This document shows, piece after piece, positions 56,561 through 64,000 of a stretch of 64,000 nt of DNA. Every line of letters starts with the position of its first letter. Within the stretch, counting starts at the first letter, position 1. Under the pieces are notes generated by a model. That model saw only the letters and a program-made list of their open reading frames with translations, did no database searches and was not told where the DNA came from. This DNA is from Pyxidicoccus caerfyrddinensis (lineage in GTDB: Bacteria; Myxococcota; Myxococcia; Myxococcales; Myxococcaceae): positions 181,164 through 245,163 of the forward strand of contig NZ_JAAIYA010000015.1 of assembly GCF_010894405.1 (NCBI RefSeq), in the 5' to 3' direction. A program made the position numbers and the translations under genes.

Positions 56561-57901
56561 ATGAAGGCGCACCAGAAGATGCTCATCGGCATTGTCGCCG
56601 GCGCGGTGACGGGCCTCACCGTCAACGCCGTCGCCACTGCCATCGCCCGGAAGGCGGCCGGCATCGCCGAGGGGCCGGTCCCCGCCGACGTCATCGCCCA
56701 GCACTCGCCCTGGCTGCCGTGGACCGTGGACAACGTGGCCTCGCCCCTGGGCCAGATCTTCATCCGCCTGCTCCTCATGCTCGTGGTGCCCATGCTCTTC
56801 TCCGCGCTCGTCGTGGGCGTGGCGGAGCTGGACTTGAAGCAGGTGGGCCGCCTGGGCGCGCGCACGCTGGGCTACACCGTCGTCTTCTCCGCCATCTCCG
56901 TCCTCATCGGCCTGCTGCTCGTCAACGCGGTACAGCCGGGCGCGGGCTTGAGCGACGAGGCGCGTGCCATGGCCCGGGGAGGCGCCACGGTGAAGGCCGC
57001 GCCTCCGCCGGAGGCCACGTCGTTCGGCGCCGTGCTCGTCTCCATGGTGCCCACCAACCCCCTCAAGGCCGCCGCCGAAGGGGACTTCATCGGCCTCATC
57101 GTCTTCTCGCTCATCTTCGGCATGGGCCTGGCGCTCACCCAGGGCGAGCCCGCCCTGCGGCTGAAGGAAATCATCCAGGGCCTCTACGATGTGATGATGA
57201 AGCTCATCGACGGCGTGCTGCGGCTGGCGCCCTTCGGCGTGGCCGCGCTGCTGTATGCGATGACGGCCCGGCTGGGGCTGGGCATCCTGGCGCAGCTCGC
57301 CGCGTACGTGGCCACGGTGCTGCTGGCGCTGGGCATCCACATGTTCGTCGTCTACTCGCTGTCGGTGCGCTTCCTGGGCGGGCGCAACCCGCTCCAGTTC
57401 TTCCGCGACATCCGGCTGGTGATGGCGACCGCCTTCTCCACGGCGTCCTCCAGCGCCACGCTGCCCACCGCGCTCAAGGTGGCCGAGGAGAACCTCAAGC
57501 TGCCGCGCAACGTGTCCCGCTTCGTGCTCACCGCGGGCTCGGCGATGAACCAGAACGGCACGGCGCTCTTCGAGGGCGTCACCGTGCTCTTCCTCGCCCA
57601 GGTCTACGGCGTGCCGCTCAGCCTGCCGGACCAGGGGCTCATCATGTTCATCTGCATCCTGGCGGGCATCGGCACGGCGGGCGTGCCGGCGGGCTCCATC
57701 CCCGTCATCGCGATGATTCTGGGCATGTTCAAGATTCCGGTGGAGGGGCTGGGCCTCATCCTCGGCGTGGACCGCTTCCTGGACATGTGCCGCACCACCC
57801 TCAACGTCACCGGGGACCTCGCGGCCGCGGTGTACGTCGCCCGGGGGGAGCCGCTCGACCGCCCGGCCGGGGAGGGGGCGGCAGACCCTTCCGCGTCCTG
57901 A
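56561..57901 (+). CDS. Dicarboxylate/amino acid:cation symporter (DAACS family)
   Basis: A 446-residue inner-membrane transporter with eight helices and two re-entrant hairpins. The diagnostic parts are present: FSTASSSATLPTALKVAEEN (HP1 serine-rich loop), GSAMNQNGTALFEGV (NMDGT-like motif in TM7, here MNQNGT) and AGIGTAGVPAGSIPVIAMIL (HP2). They bind substrate and Na+ or H+. NQNGT points to the neutral amino acid or glutamate/aspartate group as well as dicarboxylates, so the substrate is open. slyD follows after 70 bases. Confidence 0.88.
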   Translation: MKAHQKMLIGIVAGAVTGLTVNAVATAIARKAAGIAEGPVPADVIAQHSPWLPWTVDNVASPLGQIFIRLLLMLVVPMLFSALVVGVAELDLKQVGRLGARTLGYTVVFSAISVLIGLLLVNAVQPGAGLSDEARAMARGGATVKAAPPPEATSFGAVLVSMVPTNPLKAAAEGDFIGLIVFSLIFGMGLALTQGEPALRLKEIIQGLYDVMMKLIDGVLRLAPFGVAALLYAMTARLGLGILAQLAAYVATVLLALGIHMFVVYSLSVRFLGGRNPLQFFRDIRLVMATAFSTASSSATLPTALKVAEENLKLPRNVSRFVLTAGSAMNQNGTALFEGVTVLFLAQVYGVPLSLPDQGLIMFICILAGIGTAGVPAGSIPVIAMILGMFKIPVEGLGLILGVDRFLDMCRTTLNVTGDLAAAVYVARGEPLDRPAGEGAADPSAS

Positions 57902-57971
57902 CACCCGGCATTTCGCAGCCCATCCTTCACCACGAGAGCAGTCAACTCGCAGCACCCGCCAAGGAGCCCGT

Positions 57972-58457
57972 ATGAGGGTCGCCAAGGATTCCGTCGTCTC
58001 GCTGGAGTACCGGCTGCACCTGGGAGATGAGCAGGTCATCGACCAGAGCGCGCCCGGACAGCCGCTCGCCTACCTGCACGGCCACAAGCAGATTGTCCCG
58101 GGCCTGGAGGGCGCCATCGAGGGCATGTCCGCTGGCGAGAGCAAGCAGGTGGTGGTGGCCCCCGGCCAGGGCTACGGCGAGCACGACCCGGAAGGGGTGC
58201 GCACGGTGCCGCGCAACATGCTGCCGCCCGGCTTCAACCCGCAGCCCGGGCAGACGCTGATGGCGCAGACGGACCAGGGCGACATTCCCCTGCGCATCCA
58301 GGAGGTGCGCCAGGACGCCGTCGTCGTGGACCTCAACCACCCGCTGGCCGGCAAGACGCTCCACTTCGACGTCACCGTGCGCGAGGTGCGCGCCGCCTCG
58401 CAGGAAGAGCTCACCCACGGCCACGTCCATGGCGCGGGCGGTCACGACCACGGCTGA
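57972..58457 (+). CDS. slyD: FKBP-type peptidyl-prolyl isomerase, SlyD type
   Basis: A 161-residue protein. VVSLEYRLHLGDEQVIDQS and AYLHGHKQIVPGLEGAIEGM (FKBP half), then YGEHDPEGVRTVPRNMLPPG starts the inserted flap (IF) chaperone domain, and LAGKTLHFDVTVREV closes the FKBP fold. The C-terminal tail HGHVHGAGGHDHG is His-rich and should bind nickel, as in E. coli SlyD. It accelerates proline isomerisation and prevents aggregation in the cytosol. Confidence 0.93.
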   Translation: MRVAKDSVVSLEYRLHLGDEQVIDQSAPGQPLAYLHGHKQIVPGLEGAIEGMSAGESKQVVVAPGQGYGEHDPEGVRTVPRNMLPPGFNPQPGQTLMAQTDQGDIPLRIQEVRQDAVVVDLNHPLAGKTLHFDVTVREVRAASQEELTHGHVHGAGGHDHG

Positions 58458-58553
58458 GACGCGCTGACGCATCGCGGCCACTCGCGGGGTGGGGGCATCC
58501 GGGCCCCACCCTCCGAGTGGAACAAGCATTTCGCGGGGCCGGGGGCGGTGCAC

Positions 58554-58559
58554 TATCGT
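58554..58559 (+). promoter_or_regulatory. Candidate -10 element (TATCGT) of the OPT transporter gene
   Basis: TATCGT ends 10 bases before ATG 58570. The bases between (CGGCGCCCCA) hold no Shine-Dalgarno, so a leaderless transcript is likely. Confidence 0.37.
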
Positions 58560-58569
58560 CGGCGCCCCA

Positions 58570-60465
58570 ATGAGTCCCACCTCACCGTCTCCGTCCCCGA
58601 GCGAGCTGCGCATCCACCCGTCCGACACGCCGCCGCACGGCGACCCGGGGGCGTCCGCGGAGAAGGACCCGGAGCGCTACTGGCTCGAGCACGTCTACCA
58701 GGGCGGCAGCCGCCAGCTCACCGTGCGCGCCGTCATCGCGGGCATGCTCATCGGCGCGGTGATGTGTCTGTCCAACCTGTACGTCATCCTCAAGACGGGC
58801 TGGAGCCTGGGCGTCACGATTACCGCCTGCATCCTGGCCTTCGCGGTGTTCGGCACGCTGCGCTCGCTGCGGCTGTTGAAGAAGGAGTTCACCGACCTGG
58901 AGAACAACGCCATGGGCTCGGTGGCTTCGGCCGCCGGCTACATGACGGGCGGCGGCAACATGGCGGCGGTGCCCGCGCTGCTGATGCTCACCGGCACGCT
59001 GCCGTCCCCCGGCTGGCTGGTGGTGTGGTTCGCCGTCATCTCCGCGCTGGGCGTCTTCGCGGCCATCCCCATCAAGCGCCAGCTCATCAACATCGAGGCG
59101 CTGCCGTTCCCCACCGGCACGGCCACCGCGGAGACCATCCGCGCGCTGCACGGCCATGGCGAGGTGGCCCGCCGCAAGTCGCGGCTGCTGGGCCTGTCGG
59201 GGCTGGTGGGCGCATTGCTGGTGTTCTTCCGTGACGCGCGCATGGGCTGGCTGACCAACATCCCGGACAAGGTGAGCCTGCCCTTCACGATGCTGGGGAA
59301 GAAGGCCTCGGCCTGGACGCTGTCGTTCGACTTCAGCCTGCTGCTGGTGGGCGCGGGCGCGCTGGTGAGCTTCAAGACGGGCTGGTCCATGCTGCTGGGC
59401 GCGGTGCTCACCTACGGCTTCCTCGCGCCGGCCATGGTGAGCCAGGGCGCCATCCCCGAGGTGACGTACAAGGCCATCAACAGCTGGATGGTGTGGACGG
59501 GCTCGGCGGTGCTGGTGTCCTCGGGCCTGCTGTCCTTCGCCTTCCAGTGGCGCAGCGTGGCGCGCTCCTTCAAGGCGCTGTCCGGCCTGTTCGGCGGCAA
59601 GGGCGCGCAGGAGGAGCAGGACCCGCTGGCCGGCATCGAGTGCCCGCCGTCCTGGTTCCCCCTGGGCTTCGCGGTGCTGGGCCCGGTGGCCATCTTCCTG
59701 ATGGTCTACCTCTTCCAGATTCCGTGGTGGGCCGGCGTGCTGGCCATGCCGCTGGCCGTCATCATGGGCGTCATCGCCAGCCGCGTGACGGGTGAGACGG
59801 ACACCACGCCCACCAAGGCGCTGGGCCCCGTCACCCAGCTCATCTTCGGCGGCCTGGCGCCGGGCAACATCCCCGCCAACGTGATGAGCGCCAACGCCAC
59901 GGGCGGCGTGGGGCTGCACTCGGCGGACCTGCTGACCGATTTGAAGTCCGGGTGGCTCCTGGGCGCCAACCCGCGCCAGCAGTTCGTGGCGCAGCTGTTC
60001 GGCGTGGTGGCGGGCGCGGCGGTGGTGGTGCCGGTGTTCCGCATCCTGGTGCCCAGCGCGGACGTGCTGGGCACGGAGGAGTTCCCCGCGCCCGCGTCCA
60101 TGGTGTGGGCCGGCGTGTCGAAGCTGCTGGCCGCGGGCGTGTCCGCGCTGCCCCAGACGGCCCGGGTGGGCGCGCTGTGTGGCGCGACGCTGGGCATCCT
60201 CCTGGTTCTGCTGGAGAAGTTCGCCCCGGCGAAGGCGAAGGCCTATGTGCCGTCCGCCGCGGGCTTCGGCCTGGCCATCGTCATCCCCGGCTCCAGCTCC
60301 ATCGCGTTCTTCATCGGCTCGGCCCTCGCGGAGGGCCTGCGCCGCGCGAAGCCGAAGCTGGCCGAGGACATGGTGCTGCCGGTGTCCTCGGGCTTCATCG
60401 CCGGAGAGAGCCTGCTGGGCATCGGCATCGCGATGGCCAAGGCCTTCGGGGTGATGCCGAAGTAG
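58570..60465 (+). CDS. OPT-family oligopeptide transporter
   Basis: A 631-residue protein with about 14 membrane segments. ERYWLEHVYQGGSRQLTVRA leads into the first helix, SNLYVILKTGWSLGVTI is close to the family's NxYxxLKTGWxxG, and FPTGTATAETIRALHG, GGLAPGNIPANVMSANATGG and VIPGSSSIAFFIGSALAEGL are well-conserved OPT motifs. OPT transporters carry peptides or metal chelates into the cell with a proton. The N-terminal 30 residues are Pro/Ser-rich and cytoplasmic. It ends next to a 23-base hairpin. Confidence 0.92.
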   Translation: MSPTSPSPSPSELRIHPSDTPPHGDPGASAEKDPERYWLEHVYQGGSRQLTVRAVIAGMLIGAVMCLSNLYVILKTGWSLGVTITACILAFAVFGTLRSLRLLKKEFTDLENNAMGSVASAAGYMTGGGNMAAVPALLMLTGTLPSPGWLVVWFAVISALGVFAAIPIKRQLINIEALPFPTGTATAETIRALHGHGEVARRKSRLLGLSGLVGALLVFFRDARMGWLTNIPDKVSLPFTMLGKKASAWTLSFDFSLLLVGAGALVSFKTGWSMLLGAVLTYGFLAPAMVSQGAIPEVTYKAINSWMVWTGSAVLVSSGLLSFAFQWRSVARSFKALSGLFGGKGAQEEQDPLAGIECPPSWFPLGFAVLGPVAIFLMVYLFQIPWWAGVLAMPLAVIMGVIASRVTGETDTTPTKALGPVTQLIFGGLAPGNIPANVMSANATGGVGLHSADLLTDLKSGWLLGANPRQQFVAQLFGVVAGAAVVVPVFRILVPSADVLGTEEFPAPASMVWAGVSKLLAAGVSALPQTARVGALCGATLGILLVLLEKFAPAKAKAYVPSAAGFGLAIVIPGSSSIAFFIGSALAEGLRRAKPKLAEDMVLPVSSGFIAGESLLGIGIAMAKAFGVMPK

Positions 60466-60468
60466 CTT

Positions 60469-60491
60469 CAGTCCACCTTGGGAGTGGACTG
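60469..60491. terminator. Hairpin after the OPT transporter gene
   Basis: CAGTCCAC (60469-60476) pairs perfectly with GTGGACTG (60484-60491) around CTTGGGA. The block TCAGTCCACCTTGG at 60468-60481 is repeated at 60497-60510, where it forms the last codons and stop of the convergent outer-membrane protein gene. The hairpin may have arisen from that duplication. Confidence 0.55.
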
Positions 60492-60496
60492 AGTCC

Positions 60497-61411
60497 TCAG
60501 TCCACCTTGGACGTCGCGAAGGACACGCCCCCGACGAAGCGGAAGGTGGGCGTGTCCAGGCCGGCGCCGACGCCCGGCCCGCCCATGACGTAGAGGTCCA
60601 TGAAGGACAGGGCGTGCTTGCGGATGGCCAGCAGCAGCTCGGCGCCCACGCGGCCTCCCTGCAGCGGCACACCCACCAGCACGCTCACCTCTCCGCGCGT
60701 GGAGTCGCCGGCGCGGGACGTCACGGTGCCCGCCAGGCGCAGCTCGCTGCCGACGATGTCCTTCGACTCGCCGGACAGCGCGCCCAGCTCCCGCTTCTCG
60801 CGCAGCAGCACGCCGGCCTCGCCGCCCACCTGCCAGTCCTCGGCCAGGAAGCCGAGCTGGAGCTTCGGGTGGACCGCGTAGTCGTCGCGCGCCAGCAGCT
60901 CCACGCTGCCCACCGGCACCGCGGCGCTGACGTCCGCCGCCAGCTGCAAGCCGAAGTCCTGGCGCAGCAGGGCGGCACGCAGGCCCACCCAGGGCGTCCC
61001 CATGCCCTGGCCCGTGGGAGGCGACACGCCCATGTGGGGCTCGCCGCCCTGCTGGACGATGTAGGGCACCTCCGCCGCCACCTGGAGCCAGGACAGCACG
61101 CCGTAGGCGGCCGTCACGTCCAGGGTGAAGCGGTTCTCCACCAGCCCCGTGCCGGCGCCCGGCTCCCAGCGCGTCTGGAAGTGGAAGGGCAGGTTCTCGT
61201 AGTGGCCCTGCACCGCCATGCGCAGCATGCCCTGCGGGAGCGTGCGGCCGGTGCCCACCATCAGGGAGCCCAGCGCCGCCGGGTCCAGCTCCAGCCGCTG
61301 GAGGTTGAAGTGGGGAAGCTGCGGGTCCTGCGCCAGCGCGGAGGCGGGGCCGAGGAGCAGCGCGAGGGACGACACAGCGGAAAGCAGGGCGAGCGAAGGC
61401 CGGGAAGGCAC
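60497..61411 (-). CDS. Outer-membrane beta-barrel-like protein
   Basis: A 304-residue exported protein with a signal peptide (LALLSAVSSLALLLGPASALAQ). The mature part has alternating beta strands (for example GMLRMAVQGHYENLPFHF, NRFTLDVTAAYGVLSWLQVA and ELLLAIRKHALSFMDLYVMG) as in a beta-barrel, and resembles the N-terminal barrel of myxobacterial OmpA-type proteins; no C-terminal peptidoglycan-binding OmpA domain is present. A barrel function in the outer membrane is inferred. GTG 61411 is chosen for AAGGAG 6 bases upstream and a compact signal peptide; ATG 61474 is in frame. Confidence 0.7.
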   Translation of the reverse strand: MPSRPSLALLSAVSSLALLLGPASALAQDPQLPHFNLQRLELDPAALGSLMVGTGRTLPQGMLRMAVQGHYENLPFHFQTRWEPGAGTGLVENRFTLDVTAAYGVLSWLQVAAEVPYIVQQGGEPHMGVSPPTGQGMGTPWVGLRAALLRQDFGLQLAADVSAAVPVGSVELLARDDYAVHPKLQLGFLAEDWQVGGEAGVLLREKRELGALSGESKDIVGSELRLAGTVTSRAGDSTRGEVSVLVGVPLQGGRVGAELLLAIRKHALSFMDLYVMGGPGVGAGLDTPTFRFVGGVSFATSKVD

Positions 61412-61674
61412 GACGACTCCTTCGATGAATGACAGCGCGAAGAGACAGGCCCCGAAACCTTGGAGCAGTCGCATGCTGGGAATTGGAGTGCAAGCGCAGC
61501 GCTATTTCGCCCCTGCGCGGAAACTATTGCCTGCCCGCCGCGGCAGCCTCCTTGACGCGCGCTCCGTTCGGACTCTCCCTGTCTTGCGGTGAAGTCCAGT
61601 TCCTGAGGGCGCCGTGAGGCGGGTGCAATGGCCCTGCGGGCGGGGCGTACGGCAGACACCGCAAGGGGTGCACC

Positions 61675-64000
61675 GTGTCCGTCCTGGTCGATGACCTCCG
61701 CTTCTCGCTCCGGTTGTTGCTCAAGAACCGGAGCTTCACGCTCGTCTCCGTGCTGACGCTCGCCCTGGCCATCGGGGCGAACACCGCCATCTTCAGCGTC
61801 GTGCACGGGGTGTTGCTGCGCCCGCTGCCGTACCCGGAGTCGGAGCAGCTGGTGCAGCTCATCCGCCGGGAGCCGGGGGGCGAGAGCCCGTCGCAGAGCG
61901 TCGCGCACTACGCGCTGCTGTCCGGCGAGTCCGCCCTCTTCTCGAAGGTGACGGCCTACGAGGTGCTCCCCAGCGGCTTCAACCTGGTGGGAGACGGAAT
62001 GCCGGAGCGGATGTCCGGCGTGCGCGTGACGGGGACGTTCTTCGACACCTTCGGCGTGCGGCCGGAGCTGGGCCGCGGCTTCCTGCCGGAGGAGGACGTG
62101 CCGGGCGGCGGCCACGCGGTGGTCATCAGCCATGGGTTCTGGCAGCGCCGCTTCGGCGGGGCCGCGGACGTCATCGGCAAGTCGCTCACGCTGAACGACC
62201 AGCCCTACACGGTGGTGGGCGTGGCGCCCGCGAGCTTCCAGTACCCGCAGGGCGTGCAGCTGTGGACGCCGCTGCAGCTGGACCTCACCAACGAGGACAA
62301 CTCCAACTACCTCTTCATCACCGCGCGGCTGAAGGCGGACCTGTCGCCCCAGTCCGTGGACTCGGCCCTGGCGACGTTCAGCGCCCGGCTGCGCGCCGAG
62401 AAGCCGCTCCTCATCGACGAGAAGGAGCTGTTCCACGCGGAGGACCTGCGCGCGTTCCTTGCCGGGGACTTGCGGCTGGCGCTCTGGGTGCTGCTGGGCG
62501 CGGTGGCCCTGGTGCTGCTCATCGCGTGCGTCAACCTGGCCAACCTCCAGCTCGCGCGGGCCGCGGCACGGCAGCGGGAATTGGTGGTGCGCGCGGCCCT
62601 GGGCGCGGCACCGGGACGGCTGGTGCGCCAGCTCCTCACGGAGAGCCTGCTGCTGTCGCTGGCGGGGGGAGGGCTCGGACTGCTGCTGGCCGCGGCGGCG
62701 CTGCCCGCGCTGCTGGCGCTGGCCCCGGCGGCGACGGCCGTGTCGGGGAGCGGCGGGCTGGGGAGCGCGGCAGTGGGCGTCAACGGAGCGGTGCTGCTCT
62801 TCACGCTGGGGGCGTCGGTGGTGACAGGCCTGCTGTTCGGCCTGCTGCCCGCGTGGCACGCGTCGAGCCCGGACCTGCAGACGGCGCTGCGCGAAGGGGC
62901 GCAGCGGGCCACCGCGGGCCGGGGAGGTGGGCGGACGCGGCGGCTCCTGGTGGTGGGGCAGGTGGCGCTGGCCGTGGTGCTGCTGGTGGGCGCGGCGCTG
63001 CTCATCCGCGGCTTCGCGTCGCTGAGCCACACGGCCCCGGGGTTCGACGCGCACGACGTCCACGTGCTGAAGCTGTCCCTGCCGGAGGCGCGCTACGCCG
63101 AGCCCGCCGTGCTGGAGCGCTTCGCGAAGCAGGTGGTGGAGCGGGTGTCGGCGCTGCCGGGCGTGGAGGCGGTGGGCTTCTCGTCGGCGCTGCCCATGGG
63201 CCTGGGCCCCGGCATGCAGTTCTCCATCGAGGGCAAGTTCGAGGGGCGCATGGACGGGCCCGGCCTGGGCGGCGGGCAGTTCCGTCCGGTGACGCCGGGG
63301 TACTTCAAGGCGCTGGACATCGGCCTCGTGCGCGGCCGGCTGCTGGCGGAGACGGACGTGGCGGGCTCGGAGCCGGTGGTCGTCATCAACGAGGCGACGG
63401 CGCGCAAGTACTGGCCGGGCGAGGACCCCATCGGTCAGCGCGTGCGGTTCGCTCCCACGGTGCCCAGCATCCGGGACGAGGTGCCGCGCACGGTGGTGGG
63501 CATCGTCCGGGACGTGCGGGAGAACGGCCTGGCGGAGGACGTGCCCACGGTCCAGTACGTCGCGCTGGGGCAGATGGTGCCGGGCTTCAACCGGATGCTG
63601 GTGCGCATGCTGCCGCAGCACCTCATCGTGCGCTCCAAGGGCTCCCACGCGGCGCTGGTGGCCTCCTTGCAGCGCGAGCTGTGGGCGGTGGACCCGCAGC
63701 AGCCGGTGACGGAGACGCTGAAGCTGGAGGACCACGTGGAGCGCTCGCTGGGCTCGGAGCGCTTCAACATGGTGCTGCTGGGATTGATGGCGGCGCTCGC
63801 GCTGGTGCTCGCGGCCGTTGGCATCTACGGCGTGCTGTCCTACCTGGTGAGCCAGCGGACGCGGGAGATGGGCGTGCGGCTGGCGCTGGGCGCGCCGCGC
63901 GCCGAGGTGGTGCGGCTGGTGTTCCTCCAGGGCCTGGGCTCGGTGGGCCTGGGCGTGCTGCTGGGCGTGGCGGGCGCATGGGGCCTGACGCGCGTGGTGG
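61675..64000 (+). CDS. MacB/FtsX-type ABC transporter permease (3' end outside window)
   Basis: At least 775 residues of a large permease. [20 protein letters not shown] at the start is typical of the duplicated 'ADOP'-type permeases. The order is: TM1, a periplasmic MacB-like domain (about 50-240), three FtsX helices with [24 protein letters not shown], a second periplasmic domain (about 450-680) and the beginning of the second FtsX block ([20 protein letters not shown]). It belongs to the type VII ABC group that works at the periplasmic face. The ATPase is usually a separate gene, not in this window. GTG 61675 is preceded by AAGGGG. Confidence 0.88.
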   Translation, partial: MSVLVDDLRFSLRLLLKNRSFTLVSVLTLALAIGANTAIFSVVHGVLLRPLPYPESEQLVQLIRREPGGESPSQSVAHYALLSGESALFSKVTAYEVLPSGFNLVGDGMPERMSGVRVTGTFFDTFGVRPELGRGFLPEEDVPGGGHAVVISHGFWQRRFGGAADVIGKSLTLNDQPYTVVGVAPASFQYPQGVQLWTPLQLDLTNEDNSNYLFITARLKADLSPQSVDSALATFSARLRAEKPLLIDEKELFHAEDLRAFLAGDLRLALWVLLGAVALVLLIACVNLANLQLARAAARQRELVVRAALGAAPGRLVRQLLTESLLLSLAGGGLGLLLAAAALPALLALAPAATAVSGSGGLGSAAVGVNGAVLLFTLGASVVTGLLFGLLPAWHASSPDLQTALREGAQRATAGRGGGRTRRLLVVGQVALAVVLLVGAALLIRGFASLSHTAPGFDAHDVHVLKLSLPEARYAEPAVLERFAKQVVERVSALPGVEAVGFSSALPMGLGPGMQFSIEGKFEGRMDGPGLGGGQFRPVTPGYFKALDIGLVRGRLLAETDVAGSEPVVVINEATARKYWPGEDPIGQRVRFAPTVPSIRDEVPRTVVGIVRDVRENGLAEDVPTVQYVALGQMVPGFNRMLVRMLPQHLIVRSKGSHAALVASLQRELWAVDPQQPVTETLKLEDHVERSLGSERFNMVLLGLMAALALVLAAVGIYGVLSYLVSQRTREMGVRLALGAPRAEVVRLVFLQGLGSVGLGVLLGVAGAWGLTRVV

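Overview
This GC-rich window (roughly 70% G+C) has the gene content of a myxobacterium, most likely family Myxococcaceae. The evidence is several families that I know mainly from that group: a DUF2378/TIGR02265-type protein, a DUF2381/TIGR02268-type protein next to a Ser/Thr kinase, an Imm11-like immunity fragment, and a lipoprotein toxin with its immunity gene. No rRNA, tRNA, insertion sequence, prophage or CRISPR array was seen. Most of the window is ordinary chromosome. The accessory, fast-changing part lies between about 45.4 and 54.7 kb.

Layout. 0-8.9 kb: tail of an unknown gene, a lipoprotein, a zinc-ribbon M50-like membrane protease, a methyltransferase, then an ATP-grasp / type III PLP decarboxylase / GT2 group, a small acidic protein, the aminoacyl-tRNA--protein transferase Bpt and an alpha/beta hydrolase. 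9-26.7 kb: mostly single housekeeping or metabolic genes (GT4, glnS, CysQ-like phosphatase, Mug-like glycosylase, PfkB kinase, GT87-like membrane protein, amidohydrolase, DUF423, a eukaryote-like SET protein, acyl-CoA dehydrogenase-like protein, 2OG oxygenase, M18 aminopeptidase), plus one gene broken by an in-frame stop. 26.8-35.2 kb: an opgG-X-opgH periplasmic glucan operon, a PAS hybrid histidine kinase, a DUF2378 protein and a trypsin-like protease. 35.4-40.7 kb: one reading frame encoding two complete UvrA units, with four ABC ATPase modules. 40.7-45.4 kb: glutathione peroxidase, DUF5996, an ECF sigma / zinc-finger anti-sigma / Spy-like operon, a V4R-like protein and a peroxiredoxin.

45.4-54.7 kb is the most interesting region. 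A degraded Imm11/SUFU chimera and a possible toxin leader stump precede a translationally coupled YcaO-TfuA pair, the enzyme pair used for peptide thioamidation. Then come a membrane Ser/Thr kinase with a DUF2381 partner. Next is an exported lipoprotein with a PD-(D/E)XK nuclease signature, coupled by a 4-base overlap to a DUF3396 (TsiV-type) immunity gene. A segmental duplication has left a second, orphan DUF3396 gene and a decayed DUF2381 tail. 54.7-64 kb: a Rof-like small protein, a DNA methyltransferase, a 2OG oxygenase, a DctA-type symporter, a SlyD-type isomerase, an OPT transporter, an outer-membrane protein and the start of a MacB/FtsX-type permease.

Two window-wide patterns stand out. 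Many genes without a Shine-Dalgarno have a TANNNY hexamer only 6-13 bases before the start codon, which suggests leaderless mRNAs. Many convergent gene pairs are separated by a GC-rich hairpin that contains one or both stop codons.
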